Shown here piece after piece: positions 41,900 to 52,379 of a DNA stretch of 64,000 nt. This DNA is from Blastobasis lacticolella. Lineage: Eukaryota; Arthropoda; Insecta; Lepidoptera; Blastobasidae. Under the pieces are notes generated by a model. That model did not search any database and was not told where the DNA came from. It saw nothing but the letters and a program-made list of their open reading frames with translations. A program made the position numbers and the translations under genes. How positions within the stretch are numbered: position 1 is the stretch's first letter; the number at the start of each line of letters is the position of its first letter. Location of the stretch: the NCBI GenBank assembly GCA_905147135.1, contig LR990043.1, positions 18,415,584 through 18,479,583 of the forward strand. Reading direction: 5' to 3'.

Positions 41900-43000
41900 A
41901 TAAATCTTTCTAATCACTTGTGCTTGTCAAGCAGGTACAATACCTTATCAATTTATTTAAATCAACAACTTTAAATATACTATAAATTATGGCGCGTGAT
42001 TATCCTTTCCCGAGACGCAGTATGATGATACTGACAGTGGCCAACCGCACCGAAGCCTCCGTGACAGCCCTGACGGAGAGGAGGTTTCAGACGGTACGAG
42101 GGAGGCGCTTGTACACAGGCTGTGGAGCGCAAGGCATTAAAGAAGGTGCTGGTTTTACAGCGCTATAAGGAACTAACAAGTACTCCGGCCCATCTAATAT
42201 GAGGGTGGCGCAGCTCAAGCTTATAAATACCGACGCAAATAACATTGACTCCACTTCCTTCCATTCTTTCTCTTCTGTCATATCCTTTTAGAGTGGGAGA
42301 CGCTGAAAGAGCTGTTGGTGTCACGGTACCACCAATGCTATGTATGAGGAATTAACGAGGAATCCGGCCTACATAATGCCTATTGTAGTATCGTATCATA
42401 GTTGAACATATGGGCTCGGTCGCAGCATCGCGTGACTCGGCGCTCGCGCCCCGCCTCCCAGGCCGCGTCAACCACTGGCAAGGGCTCGAATCACCCGCCA
42501 GCCTGCACCCGCAGCGCCACAGACAGCTGTCCGCGCATCGACACTGCGCAAATATCTCACGAGGACTTCCACCTAGAAACAATCTGCACCTCGTGTTGCC
42601 ACTGAGAATGAAGAGGGCTTCATTAAGGCCCAAAGAAAGAAGAGTACACGTCGCGGTACGCAGAATCAGTGCGGCACTGCAGAAACCGGGTCCAACCACC
42701 GGCAACGACGGTACTCTACCTGTCTCGTCTGCACTACACCGTGTCGGCGAAAGATGTGCTCAAGCTTATAAATTTTGAACATTGCGCGTCTACTTTATTA
42801 CACTCTTTCATTTCTTATACATCTTGAAACTACGCGTGACCACTTTCCATCACGTAGCCCACTTGCCTGTTTGTCTTGCGTATAACATAAAATAATATCT
42901 TGCTGTGTAACTTGCTCTATGTGAGAAATAAATATTCAAGCCAATTTTAAATAAACCAATTTATTGTAAATACTTATATTGCTAAAGATTAAATAATATT
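41900..43000. other. Unidentified repeat and SINE-like tail
   Basis: 41995-42380 and a GC-rich part at 42400-42780 give several open frames that could not be tied to any family. 42830-42895 (GTGACCACTTTCCATCACGT, GCCTGTTTGTCTTGC) is a 3' end of SINE-like family 3. Confidence 0.45.
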
Positions 43001-43002
43001 TT

Positions 43003-46000
43003 ATAATAATAATAATAATAAATCTTCTTTATTTCAGGCAAAGTAACGAATTACACCCATATCACAAATTAATAATAAAAAATAAAAAATATAACAATAA
43101 AATTTACGTAAAAATGGCTTTAAGTCATGCTTAAGTCTTAATAATAATTTTTAGTCTTCACATCGTCATTTCTTATTTTTAGCGTGATGCACGTGGACCC
43201 ATTGTTTGAAGATGGAGCAGTCCATGCACTCTGTCAAGGATGCCAGGATGTCATTCTTGGACGACCGTAACCGATTCCAAAATCCCGCGATACGGGATCT
43301 AAAGACCCCGAAGAAATCGGCGACCCCTGCCACGGCAAACATGTGAGACGCACTGCAGAAACGAGGCAGCTTCATAAGGATACGATATGCGTCATTATAT
43401 TGTATCCTAATGACACTCATTGCTTTCTGGGTGTACCGGACCCAGAGCTGACATGTGTAAAAGCATAAACAATATGCTCTAAACAATGTCAGCTTCACAT
43501 CACGTGTACACCCGGCGAATCTGCGCGCAATCATGTTGCAACGGACGGCCATGGCACGCCGTTCCCTCTCAATGTCGGCGTCATCACTGAGGTCGCTTGT
43601 TAAAATATGACCCAAGTACCTGAACTGCTCCACCTTCTGAATGGTAGCCTCATTCAAAAGCAACTTGGGAATTCTCTCCGGACCTTTGCCTGCTTTGAAA
43701 ATCATGAACTGTGTTTTCGCTACGTTGTATCGCAAGCCATGATCTGCAACATAGCGCTCACAGATGGCAATCAGTCGGTTCAGTCCGTTAATTGAGGGAC
43801 TGAGAAGCACCATGTCGTCAGCATAGCTCAAATTATTGAGACATATGCCCGCGACGTTGCAACCAACTCTGGTACCTCTCAGCTCCTCAATCAGGCCGTT
43901 TACATAGATGTTAAAAAGATCCGGAGAGGTTAACCCCCCCTGGCGAACACCGCATTCTAGTCTAAACTCACTAGATGTCGCGTCGCCCCATCTCACACAG
44001 TTAATTTGATTTTCGTACCAATACTTCAGGAGCCGTATCGTGATCTGCGGTACCCCCGATCCCTCGAGTTTGTCCCATAGTAAGCTATAGTTTACTCGGT
44101 CGAAAGCTCGGCTTAGATCGAGGAAACACGCGTATACTGAGGTGTTTCGGTCCGTGTAATATTTCACTGTTCGTTTTAAAGTAAATATTGCAGCATCCGT
44201 AGAAAGATTGGTACGAAAACCAAACTGTGCGTCGTCAATCCTTAGGCTAGATTTCAAGTCAGGGTGGATAATTCTTTCAAAAATTTTTCCAATTATGGTA
44301 CCGAGTGAAATAGGTCTGTAGTTTTTAGTGCTTGACAGATCTCCGGTCTTATTCTTTGGCACTGGAACTACTACAGTCCTCATTAGATTTTTTGGTAGAT
44401 AACCTAGTCTATAACACATAGTAAACAATTTTGATAAAAGTACATAAATATAGTGATTCGCGTAAATGACATGCTCGATACTAAGGCCATCCCATCCCGG
44501 TGACTTGCCACGTTTCATGAGTTTAACTACTCTCGCAACTGCGTCCGGGGATATACTGCAGCATTTTCGTGCCTCGTCATCACCGTTCTCCGCGGCAATA
44601 GCCACATCGCATAGTTTACTACTGGAGCTCGCCACGCCACAAGGAAGCGGCTCGACTCTGAAGTGGTGCGAGAACAATTCAGCAATATTTTGTGTCCCGC
44701 TAACGTTATCTATGCTTATCGGTATGCTGGACCTCGCATCAAGCTTTTTGGTGGCATTCCAGAACTTCGGGAAATTCTTATTAGCTTGGTGTAAAGCCAG
44801 CATGTCAAGTTGAATCTTTCTCTCATTGTTCTGACACCACCTCAGTTTGTTCTTGAAATCACTTCTAGAACTCCTCATACTTTCAAACGTTGTACCTGCA
44901 GTCGGTCTGCCAGCCACAGTCCAAGCAGCATAATACATTTTAGCCTTATCGTGCATGTCCTTCACGTGGTAGTTCCACCCCGCAACTTGTCTAGCACGTC
45001 CACATGCACCACGACTACAATTACGACTAAGAGTCGCTACAGTTTGTAGTGACTTTACAATATTATCATAAAATATATCTAAAACATCTAAATGGGATTT
45101 ACAAATGCCTTTTAAACAATCATCACACTTGTTTTCAAATACAATTTGGTTTAAAATATCACAGGAGAGTTTTGTGTACGAGTCTATTTGCCTTTGATCT
45201 CTACTTCCCCAACGAATGTTACGCAGTGAATCGCTTCCAGTATTAACAGTTGTTTTACTCACAATCTCACCAAAATTACAATTTACCGTTAGGGGAATAT
45301 GATCCGACCAATATACTCCGTATTCTATTTCAACACTAACTATCGTACGTCGAGCTGCACGTGTAGACAAAATATGATCGAGCCAACTCCGGGTCCCATG
45401 AGATTCGCTCAGATATGTGTACGATTCCTTCGGGAGCAGTTCTTCGTCCACGCAAGTCAAATGGTTGTCACGACAAAATCTCGACAACTCACCTCCAAAT
45501 GTTTTTTTCGGATCGGCATTGTAGTCACCCAACACAAAAGCCGCTTCGACATCAGAGTCAGCGATGATCGCCGCAATAGTCGCCAGGCACTCCGTAAACT
45601 CCACCAGATTCTCTGGGTCATCGCATGGCAGGTATACACTAAATACTAGGATCGCATTGTCCTTCAGTTGTATTCGAATCGCGGAAACACGATTACTTTC
45701 GCATTGTATTACGGTCACTTTCTCGAACAGAGATCTCCGCCACATGAGTGCGAGGCCTCCATACGGTCGCCCTCTCAATATCCCTACTGAAGTATCCACG
45801 GACGACTTGGCGAAACAACTAAACTCTTCGTCAATGGTGTTAATAAATTGCAAGTCGTGAGGCAGCAACCATGTCTCTTGCAGACATATTATGTCCGAAC
45901 GCTGGCATATGTCTTTTACGTGATGAACCGTTCTTTTTACGCCTCTACAGTTAAAGGTAGTCATAGAAATACAGTCCATGATCTATTGATTGTTGTTGTC

Positions 46001-46085
46001 AGCGGTACGCGCTTTGCGCTCAAAGTAACGACGGTATACTAGTCCCGCCGGCCAAAAGTTTTCCTATTTTCCTGCACGAACGTTG
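43003..46085 (-). mobile_element. CR1-like LINE nested in the Harbinger element
   Basis: A full ORF2 (43166-45979) and a 3' end (minus) CTGAAATAAAGAAGATTTAT followed by TTA repeats (43003-43021). No ORF1 lies upstream within about 100 bp, so the copy is probably 5'-truncated just before ORF2. The long open frame indicates a recent insertion compared with its Harbinger host. Confidence 0.85.
43166..45979 (-). CDS. LINE ORF2: APE endonuclease and reverse transcriptase
   Basis: A 937-residue uninterrupted frame. Endonuclease motifs are FNCRGVKRTVHHVKDI, IICLQETWLLP, AFVLGDYNADP, SWLDHILS and WSDHIPL (catalytic N, E, D, D, H set). RT motifs are NYRPISLGTIIGKIFERII, AQFGFRTNLSTDAAIF, ACFLDLSRAFDRVNYS, CGVRQGGLTSPDLFN and the catalytic LSYADDMVLLS. 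The C-terminus has IQYNDAYRILMKLPRFCSAS and ends KQWVHVHHAKNKK. No zinc knuckle or RNase H is visible, matching the CR1 group; clade assignment is by motif style only. The start at MDCISMTTFNC fits the endonuclease N-terminus. The relic at 11124-11430 is from the same or a close family. Confidence 0.9.
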   Translation of the reverse strand: MDCISMTTFNCRGVKRTVHHVKDICQRSDIICLQETWLLPHDLQFINTIDEEFSCFAKSSVDTSVGILRGRPYGGLALMWRRSLFEKVTVIQCESNRVSAIRIQLKDNAILVFSVYLPCDDPENLVEFTECLATIAAIIADSDVEAAFVLGDYNADPKKTFGGELSRFCRDNHLTCVDEELLPKESYTYLSESHGTRSWLDHILSTRAARRTIVSVEIEYGVYWSDHIPLTVNCNFGEIVSKTTVNTGSDSLRNIRWGSRDQRQIDSYTKLSCDILNQIVFENKCDDCLKGICKSHLDVLDIFYDNIVKSLQTVATLSRNCSRGACGRARQVAGWNYHVKDMHDKAKMYYAAWTVAGRPTAGTTFESMRSSRSDFKNKLRWCQNNERKIQLDMLALHQANKNFPKFWNATKKLDARSSIPISIDNVSGTQNIAELFSHHFRVEPLPCGVASSSSKLCDVAIAAENGDDEARKCCSISPDAVARVVKLMKRGKSPGWDGLSIEHVIYANHYIYVLLSKLFTMCYRLGYLPKNLMRTVVVPVPKNKTGDLSSTKNYRPISLGTIIGKIFERIIHPDLKSSLRIDDAQFGFRTNLSTDAAIFTLKRTVKYYTDRNTSVYACFLDLSRAFDRVNYSLLWDKLEGSGVPQITIRLLKYWYENQINCVRWGDATSSEFRLECGVRQGGLTSPDLFNIYVNGLIEELRGTRVGCNVAGICLNNLSYADDMVLLSPSINGLNRLIAICERYVADHGLRYNVAKTQFMIFKAGKGPERIPKLLLNEATIQKVEQFRYLGHILTSDLSDDADIERERRAMAVRCNMIARRFAGCTRDVKLTLFRAYCLCFYTCQLWVRYTQKAMSVIRIQYNDAYRILMKLPRFCSASHMFAVAGVADFFGVFRSRIAGFWNRLRSSKNDILASLTECMDCSIFKQWVHVHHAKNKK

Positions 46086-46099
46086 CGATCTGTAAACAA

Positions 46100-46539
46100 A
46101 TAATATACATTAAGATTTATTAGTTTTACATTTAATCCCTAATAAGTAACTACTTAGTGAATGTAACTGAAGACAGTTCGAATGAGAGGAAATCTAGTAG
46201 GAATACGGACTCTGGCATAAGCCGTGGTAGACGCTAAGATGATGATGATTGTAAATGATAAAAGTTTGACATCGTAGTTCCCGAACGGATGGACCAATTT
46301 CGCTACTGTTTTTTATTTGCAAGTAAGCCAATTTAATAGAAATCGTTCATAGCCTCGCTTCATTGAAATCCGTTTGGCAGTTAGAGTAATATTTAAGTAC
46401 CTTCGTGTCGAAGGTTTCCGACATCTGACTATAAGGTTAGTTACGACACTCATACAGCAAGGCATTGTGCTGATACCCACCATCAGGTTTGTGTTTGGTG
46501 ATGAAAATAGAGATGAAAATCTAAATAAAAGACCTAGTG
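46100..46539. other. RTE-tail relic; no gene
   Basis: 46185-46250 reads GAGAGGAAATCTAGTAGGAA, GCATAAGCCGTGGTAGACGC then AAGATGATGATGATT, an RTE-like 3' end. The rest is unrecognised Harbinger interior. Confidence 0.45.
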
Positions 46540-47840
46540 TTACCGCCTGATGCCGTTTCGCAGTTCCGCTAATATGAGGACCGTGTCCTCCTGTGCAGCG
46601 GCTTTTCGCTCCATTAAATCACCATGTTGCTGATGCGATGCAACAAGCTGATGCATGGCAGCAGCTTACTCCTCCTGCGCAGCAGCATGCCGCCCCATCG
46701 CAGCCGCCATCCTCTCCTCAGCCGCAATATGCCTCTCCTCAAGAAGAACAGCCCACCGAAGACGACCAGCATCACGGACTGCAATTATAGAAATTGATCT
46801 TATTAACGCATAGAAGCATTTTTGGAGTTGCATATTAAAACATACTGACTGCATGAGTTAATAAAAATGGCAAGTGTCATAGATAGTATGATGATGAGCT
46901 ATGTACCTAATAGATAACATTTACTTACAGCGCCTTGGCGGCCTTTGCGGTCTCGCCTGTCTCGGTTCTTGTTCATTTGGAGGAGCTGAAAATAAAACAA
47001 AATAATTAGCATTTTGTTAATTATCCCTACATTTAAAGAATTCTAAAACATTACTATATGACCGCACCGGGCACCGGCTGAGAAGAGCCTGGTGGAGTTG
47101 CCCGAGGTGTGATGGCTTGTTCTGGCCGGGGGCTTGCCCGCTCGTGCTCGGAAGAGGGCGGTGGTATCAGCGAGCAGTCCTCCTCTTCCAGCCACTCCTT
47201 GTCCATCTCCACTTCTGAAGGAGTGGCTGAAGGAACAGACACAGCAAGAGAAGGAGCTGTTGATGGTATCTGCACAAAATGTAAGGAATTGTAAAAGAAA
47301 AATTAAGTAAAGACTTACATTAATAGGTATTCTTACACCACGTAAGCCCTCTACCGCCACCCGACCGATCACGGCCAGCACCCGGTCCTCGAACTCGCTC
47401 AGTGGCGCAACTCTTGACGGTTCTACACCAGTGGCGGATGCACTCCGTCTAGAGTCCGCAGCCTTAGACTTCGTCTTGGCCTTGAACTCTATCCAGTAAT
47501 TCACAAGCAAAATGTTAAAGTTAGAATTAGAAAAACATGCAATGGGATGGTTAGGGATTAATATTAGGTATCAAATTAGATTTTGAAATCGTATTAGCAT
47601 TTACATGCGCTCAAAGCAAAAAAAAACATGTAATCGAATATAGTATACTACTAAGTACTTACTCTCCGCCACTGGTCCACCGACTTCGAAGCGCCTTGCG
47701 CCACTAAGTTGAGGCGCAGCGCCAACTGCTCCCAAGCCTGCCTAACCGTTTGGGCAGCTAGAGCTCCGCCTGTGAACCGACCCAATGCCACCATTCTGTT
47801 CTCCTCGGCCCACTCCACCAGTAATTCTATCTGCCGTGCA
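46540..47840 (-). pseudogene. Harbinger Myb/SANT-like accessory protein
   Basis: Exon-like pieces on the minus strand: 47663-47840 (RQIELLVEWAEENRMVALGR then AWEQLALRLNLVAQGASKSV, a Myb/SANT-like DNA-binding domain; donor GTAAGT), about 47319-47500 (EFKAKTKSKAADSRRSASAT; donor GTAAGT), 47050-47269 (IPSTAPSLAVSVPSATP, acidic; acceptor TGTGCAG), 46930-46986 (PPNEQEPRQARPQRPPRR) and 46540-46800 (ERMAAAMGRHAAAQEE, stop, then AAAMHQLVASHQQHGDLMER and ILAELRNGIRR). Harbinger elements encode such a partner, which carries the transposase to DNA. The TAA at 46666-46668 within the last piece shows decay. The exon B acceptor is uncertain. Confidence 0.65.
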
Positions 47841-47844
47841 GAAG

Positions 47845-48326
47845 TTCAACAACCCGGCATTCTAAAATTTGTCAAATTAATTTACATTCGCAGATTTAAA
47901 TGCTATGTAAATATGCTTTACTATTAACCAAAATCTTCTTCAATAATAGTTATATATGTAGTCACTACGCACTTACACTTAAGAAATGGTATATTGAATA
48001 CTTACGTGTAATAATAAAAAAACACAAAATTTATTTAATTTATTTGTTGCTATGGAATTTCAAAATTCGTGCCAAAACAAGATATCGGTGACATATCTCC
48101 CTTCAATTTGAAAAGTCGATAAAAAATAGAGATGTCATAATGGCTACTTGATAGCCTCGTAGTATATCTACTTAGTCTATGGTAGCACCGTGAATTGCAG
48201 TGGATCCACTGTGAATAGTTGTACACTGAAGAGATAGACAATACCAATTTTATGACAGTGCCAGTGTTCAACTAATGTGAGTGTACAACTCATTTGAGTG
48301 GACAACTGAGATAGCCAATAGCCCTG
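47845..48326. other. Harbinger right subterminal region
   Basis: Non-coding. 48225-48320 mirrors the left terminal words (GTTGTACACTGAAGAGATAG, CCAGTGTTCAACTAATGTG), inverted relative to 38880-39000. Confidence 0.6.
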
Positions 48327-48540
48327 CAGATTGGATTGAAGTTGATTGGAGTTACAAATTCAGTTGCCGGAATTTGCACGTGTCATCACGATATTTTCCC
48401 TCACCGTAAGAGCATCGGTTAGAATTCAACTAATGTACATAACTGAGAAAAGGGTCATTGGTACATGGCCGCAGCCGGATTCGAACCCGATACCTCTCGC
48501 TTACGAGATAGATACTCAACCGCCTGGCTACCGACGCTCA

Positions 48541-49100
48541 TATGTAAAATAAATGTATGTGTTATATGCATAAATCAACGTATTACATTATATTAAATTT
48601 TAAATTAGTATTCGTGGACAAATTCACATTTAAATTTCTGCCCGGCCGGGAATTGAACCTCCCGGGTGGCAGACCGACCATTGAACCACTCAGGTCGTCA
48701 AATAATAACATTAAGTATAGTTCGGATTTATCCTTGCATGCGCAAAAAGTGTTGAGTTTAGTTCGTATTTCACGTACCGACATTTTGTGCACCACTTTTT
48801 ACACTTTTTCTGTCTGACAGTTCTTTGGAATTGACGCTGGCATCAGGTAATGTCTTCCAAAACCGTTGATATTATTTTGCCATCCCCAACTGCATGGATC
48901 CAGTATTTCGGGGTCTTTATTCAGACAGTGGTTTCAAATTTGGGTCTGGTTTGCCGCTCTTTTTACATGTTAGAGTGCGTCTTGCGTTGGAGGAATATTC
49001 TTCCATTGTGCCACGTGTGAACTACAAATTCTTTAATTAACGTGGATTCATAACTAATTTAACACGGTTTCATCCCACGAGAGTATGCTTGGATACATAC
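48541..49100. other. Non-coding piece between SINE and gypsy fossil
   Basis: 48630-48700 (plus-strand GGGAATTGAACCTCCCGGGT) resembles another tRNA-derived box B, perhaps a second SINE head in reverse. No gene. Confidence 0.45.
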
Positions 49101-51090
49101 AAGCAAAACTAAAAGCAAACTGCAAGATGACCATTGGTACAGGAGCCTCTAGGTCAAGACAATAGTCAAGTGGGACTTGATGAACGCTGTAACAGGACTC
49201 ACTAGGAATATTGCCTGCTAGTTTTTTTCTGCCTCTGGACAGCCAATACCCGTCCTAGAGGAGATGTCAGGCGTATGTAGGCATGTCGGCGTACATTCAA
49301 AAGGCCATCGTGACTGAAATTATGGACAACTGCATCTTGGGCCTAGACTTCATGAAGAAACATAACTTCAAAATTTGGATTGAATGAAAAAGTGCCGATC
49401 AACCTCAGATTTGACGAGCCTTAAGAATAGTTCTGCTGTTATCGAATTTCTTGATAGACGCAAAGGAAACCTAAGTTATTCGCAGAGCATGATAGCCCCT
49501 TGGCTTGATAGCTCTCTTGATCTGCTACGCTTCGTGGATATCTTCTTTTCCCAAGACGGATTTCTTGGAAGGACTTCGCTAGTTCAACACAGGATAGACA
49601 CGGGAAGCAAAAGTCGTTCACCAGTCGTCTCAGTCAAGAAAAAAGATGGCAGCACTCGTTTTTATGTGGACTACCGACGATTAAATTACATTACAAAGAA
49701 GGACAGCTATCCATTTCCTCGTATCGACGACACATTGGATACCCTGAGTGGCATGCACTGGTTCTCAACCTTGGATCTTAAGTGTGCGAATGGCATCCTC
49801 ATCTAAAGATTAAGGATGAGTTTTCAACAGGAAAAGGACTACGACAGATTAATGTTATGCCTTTCGGACTGTGCAACGTACCTGCCACTTTCGAAAGACT
49901 CATAGAATATGTACGGACAGGATTAATGTAAGACGCCTGTCTGGTCTATTTGGATGATGTCATTATCATGGGTCACGATTTTTAGGATCATTTGCGCAAT
50001 TTGGAACAAGTCTTATGGAAAACAAAAAATGCCGACCTGACGTTAAACCCAAAGAAATGCCATATATTTAACAGCAAACTCAACTGAGTAACTACCTCGG
50101 TCATATCGTCACCAGTGAGGGTATCCAAAACAGACCCAGAAAAGTTGAAGTACTACAGAAATAGCTAACTCCAAAGGACTTAACGGAAGTTCGGGCATTA
50201 GCTCTAGGAATGACGGATTGTCACAGGATTCTCTTGCAACTACATCGTCTGACTAAAAACAACCAATAATTTCGCTGGGATGAGCTCTGCAAGGATTCCT
50301 TTCAAAGTCTGATAAAATGCCTTTGCGTATATCCTATATTAAGATATACCCACAACCCAGCGGTCAGTTTATCGTCAACACAGATGCAAGTAACACGGCG
50401 ATCGGACGAGTGTTGTCACAGAAACAAGGCAATGCAGAATTCGTGATTGCTTACATCTGTAAGTTATTGTCGAGTCCAAAGAGGAACACTGTGTAACCAG
50501 AAGAGAACTCTTGGCTGTGGTAAATACACAAAAACATTTCAACAAGTATCTTGTCGGCAGGCAGTTCGTACTCCGTAATGATCAAGCTATCTTGAAGTGG
50601 CTGTTACAATGTAAACTCAAAAGAACAGGTTGCCCGATGGATCGAGCAACTGCAGGAGTTTGACTATGTCACAGAACACCGCAGCGGGAAGGTAAATGGA
50701 AATGCTGATGCTATATCAAGGAGGCCTTGCTCGGAGGAATGTAAGCACTGTGTTAAACAGGAATTGAAGGAATTTCCAGTTAGGCTTAGAATGGCAAGCT
50801 CTTCACGACCCTGGGAAAATAACGCTATGAGGGAATTTAAAGAAGATGACGAAGATATCTGTCTAATCACCGCATGGAAGGAACGTGGTGCGGAGAAACC
50901 AAGATGGGCTGAAGTGGAACTTACAAGCGCTTTCTCTAAAGTGCATTGGGCTCAATGGCACAGCTGTATCCTGCAGAACGGTATACTTTACCGAAATTGG
51001 GAAAAGCCTAACGGCAGAGAGTACCACCTTTAGGTAGTTGTTCCACCGGGTAAGCGGGTATGCTGCGGCTGGGGCTGACTGCGCCCATCT
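49100..51090 (+). pseudogene. Ty3/gypsy pol fossil
   Basis: Plus-strand pieces in order: IGTGASRSRQ (protease-like, near 49130), [20 protein letters not shown] then [20 protein letters not shown] and WFSTLDLK (RT, 49610-49780), MPFGLCNVPATFERLIE and LVYLDDVIIMG (RT active box, about 49950), FIVNTDASNTAIGRVLSQKQ (RNase H, about 50375) and FDYVTEHRSGKVNGNADAIS (about 50660-50720). Many stops and shifts. LTRs and integrase were not found; it ends near the long-TIR right arm. It is a dead remnant. Confidence 0.85.
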
Positions 51091-51475
51091 GTCCACCAGC
51101 ATACCAGCATAAAGCTCCCTTGTAAATTACTTTCTATTAGTAAAGCCTGATAGGTAATACCTACATATTTATCTTTGCTAGAAAGTTATCTACTTATTTT
51201 ATAAACGAAAAAAATTGGTACCTACAGTAGAAATCGAAAAAAAATATCTTATGTAACCATTCCCTAAATCAACATGACTCACACGCTAAGACGCTACTAT
51301 TCTAGGTAAGTATTTATTATGAATTCAAATCGGTGACGAAGAAAAATTTAAATATCTTACATGTTTATTATTTTATTGCAATTATAAAACTTGTTTTTTA
51401 TATTTGTTTCAAACTAAACTCGCGTTCTTTACACATATTATTATATTAGACGGGTTGTTTTGTTTGTTGTGTTGT
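51091..51475. other. No gene seen
   Basis: AT-rich sequence between the gypsy fossil and the duplicated right TIR. Confidence 0.5.
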
Positions 51476-52285
51476 TCTGTATAGCCTAATAATGTGTCTT
51501 TATTATCTTAGTATATTATTTTGTTCTATAGGTACCCGTAAAGTTGTTAAGAAATAAAAACGTATTTATTTTTTGCAAAAATTATATTTCAATAATAATA
51601 TATCTCTATCTATAATTTTCACATAGTTGAATGTTTGGACAATATTGTAGCATATTTTATTCTGCTTCATTTGATAGCAGATACATCTAAATGCAATACA
51701 GTCTGTTTTAAAGGCAAACATCAAAACGCGGCGGCGGCCATCTTGTAGACGTCACAGCTGGAAAACCAAGCACTTTGGAGATTGTCTCTTGTCTGTTGAT
51801 ACATTTATTTTACATACACACTACCCAAACTCATTGTATTTAAAGTCAATAATTCACGCAAAATACGCAAATTAAAACAATCGTATGGCGCTTCAAATGG
51901 TGCCCGTTGCTAGAGAAAAATTACAATATCTCGCTTCTTTATTTACCAATTGGGATTATAAAAATAGTTTTGTATAGCTAAATAATGTGCCTTTATTTTC
52001 TTAGTACGTTATTTTGCTCTAAAGTCATCGGTTAAGTTGTTAAAAAATAAAAACGGAATTATTTTTTGTAAAATTTTAATATAAATTTGAATATCTCTGA
52101 AACTATCATATTCACATGGTTTTGTGCAAGGATAATATTGTAGTACTCTTTATTCTGCGTAGTTTGATACCCTACACATAATTCTAAGTACAATATACTC
52201 GTTTTAAAATGCAAATTTCAATACGTGGTGGTGACGTCACAGCTGGAGAACCAAGCACTTAAGAGATTGTCTCCCGGCTGTTTTT
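51476..52285 (-). repeat. Tandem duplication inside the right long TIR
   Basis: 51476-51795 and 51973-52285 share, in order, GTATAGC...AATAATGTG, TTTATT-TCTTAGTA, AAAGTTGTTAAGAAATAAAA-like, GCGG and GACGTCACAGCTGGA, then CCAAGCACTT and GAGATTGTCTC. The period is about 495 bp. The left arm has only one such unit. Confidence 0.75.
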
Positions 52286-52379
52286 ATTCAGAATAACATA
52301 CTTAACAACATACTAAAAGATGGTGCTGGTTTCCGGAAGTGAATTATCCGGGCCATATTTGAAGCTAAGGGAAGGGACT
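51790..52379 (-). repeat. Long TIR, right arm
   Basis: Inverted counterpart of 38107-38700; TGACGTCA at 52232-52239. Confidence 0.8.

Larger units (their letters stand above)
39455..41900 (+). repeat. Direct repeat pair: 39455-39640 and 41735-41900
   Basis: Both contain TAGGAATCCGG, ATGGYCACTATTA, AGTTGGAAAGGTAAG and ACTACGATTT in the same order, suggesting two nested or duplicated Harbinger copies. GGTAAG resembles a splice donor of a lost transposase exon. Confidence 0.65.
38866..48326. mobile_element. PIF/Harbinger-like DNA transposon, degenerate
   Basis: Ends CAGGGCTATTGGCTAACTCA (38866) and TGAGATAGCCAATAGCCCTG (48326) are inverted. The 3-bp CAG target duplication (38863-38865, 48327-48329) fits the Harbinger group. 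Removing it restores the SINE word GAACCTGACCAGATTGGAT, which is intact in other SINE copies. Inside are a transposase fragment (40090-40225), a Myb/SANT-like accessory pseudogene (46540-47840), internal duplications and a nested LINE. Confidence 0.82.
38716..48541 (-). mobile_element. tRNA-headed SINE (family 1) split by the Harbinger-like element
   Basis: The 3' part is 38716-38865 (minus: GGGACATTAACGCCAAGATAAC-like end). The head is 48327-48541 with a box-B-like GGTTCGAATCC-type word (plus-strand GGATTCGAACCC, about 48478). Near-duplicate TATGTAAAATAAAYGTAT words flank the pair (about 38692 and 48540), consistent with a diverged target duplication. Confidence 0.8.
38107..52379. mobile_element. 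14.3-kb unit with about 600-bp terminal inverted repeats
   Basis: The left end AGTCCCTTCCCTTA (38107) and right end TAAGGGAAGGGACT (52379) are inverted. Similarity runs inward through CACTTCCGGAAACCAGCA, GTTCTCCAGCTGTGACGTCA and the AT-rich part to about 38700/51790. The flanking 5-bp AATAT (38102-38106, 52380-52384) and restored Jockey frame RKDNNIDEV support a single insertion. No transposase of its own was recognised; it may have been a long-TIR foldback element of 1-3 kb that was later filled by a SINE, Harbinger and gypsy. Confidence 0.8.

Noticed and set aside
42352..42778. Two overlapping frames of more than 100 codons, GC-rich
   Set aside because: Open on both strands with no recognisable domain, no splice or start context, inside a decayed Harbinger.
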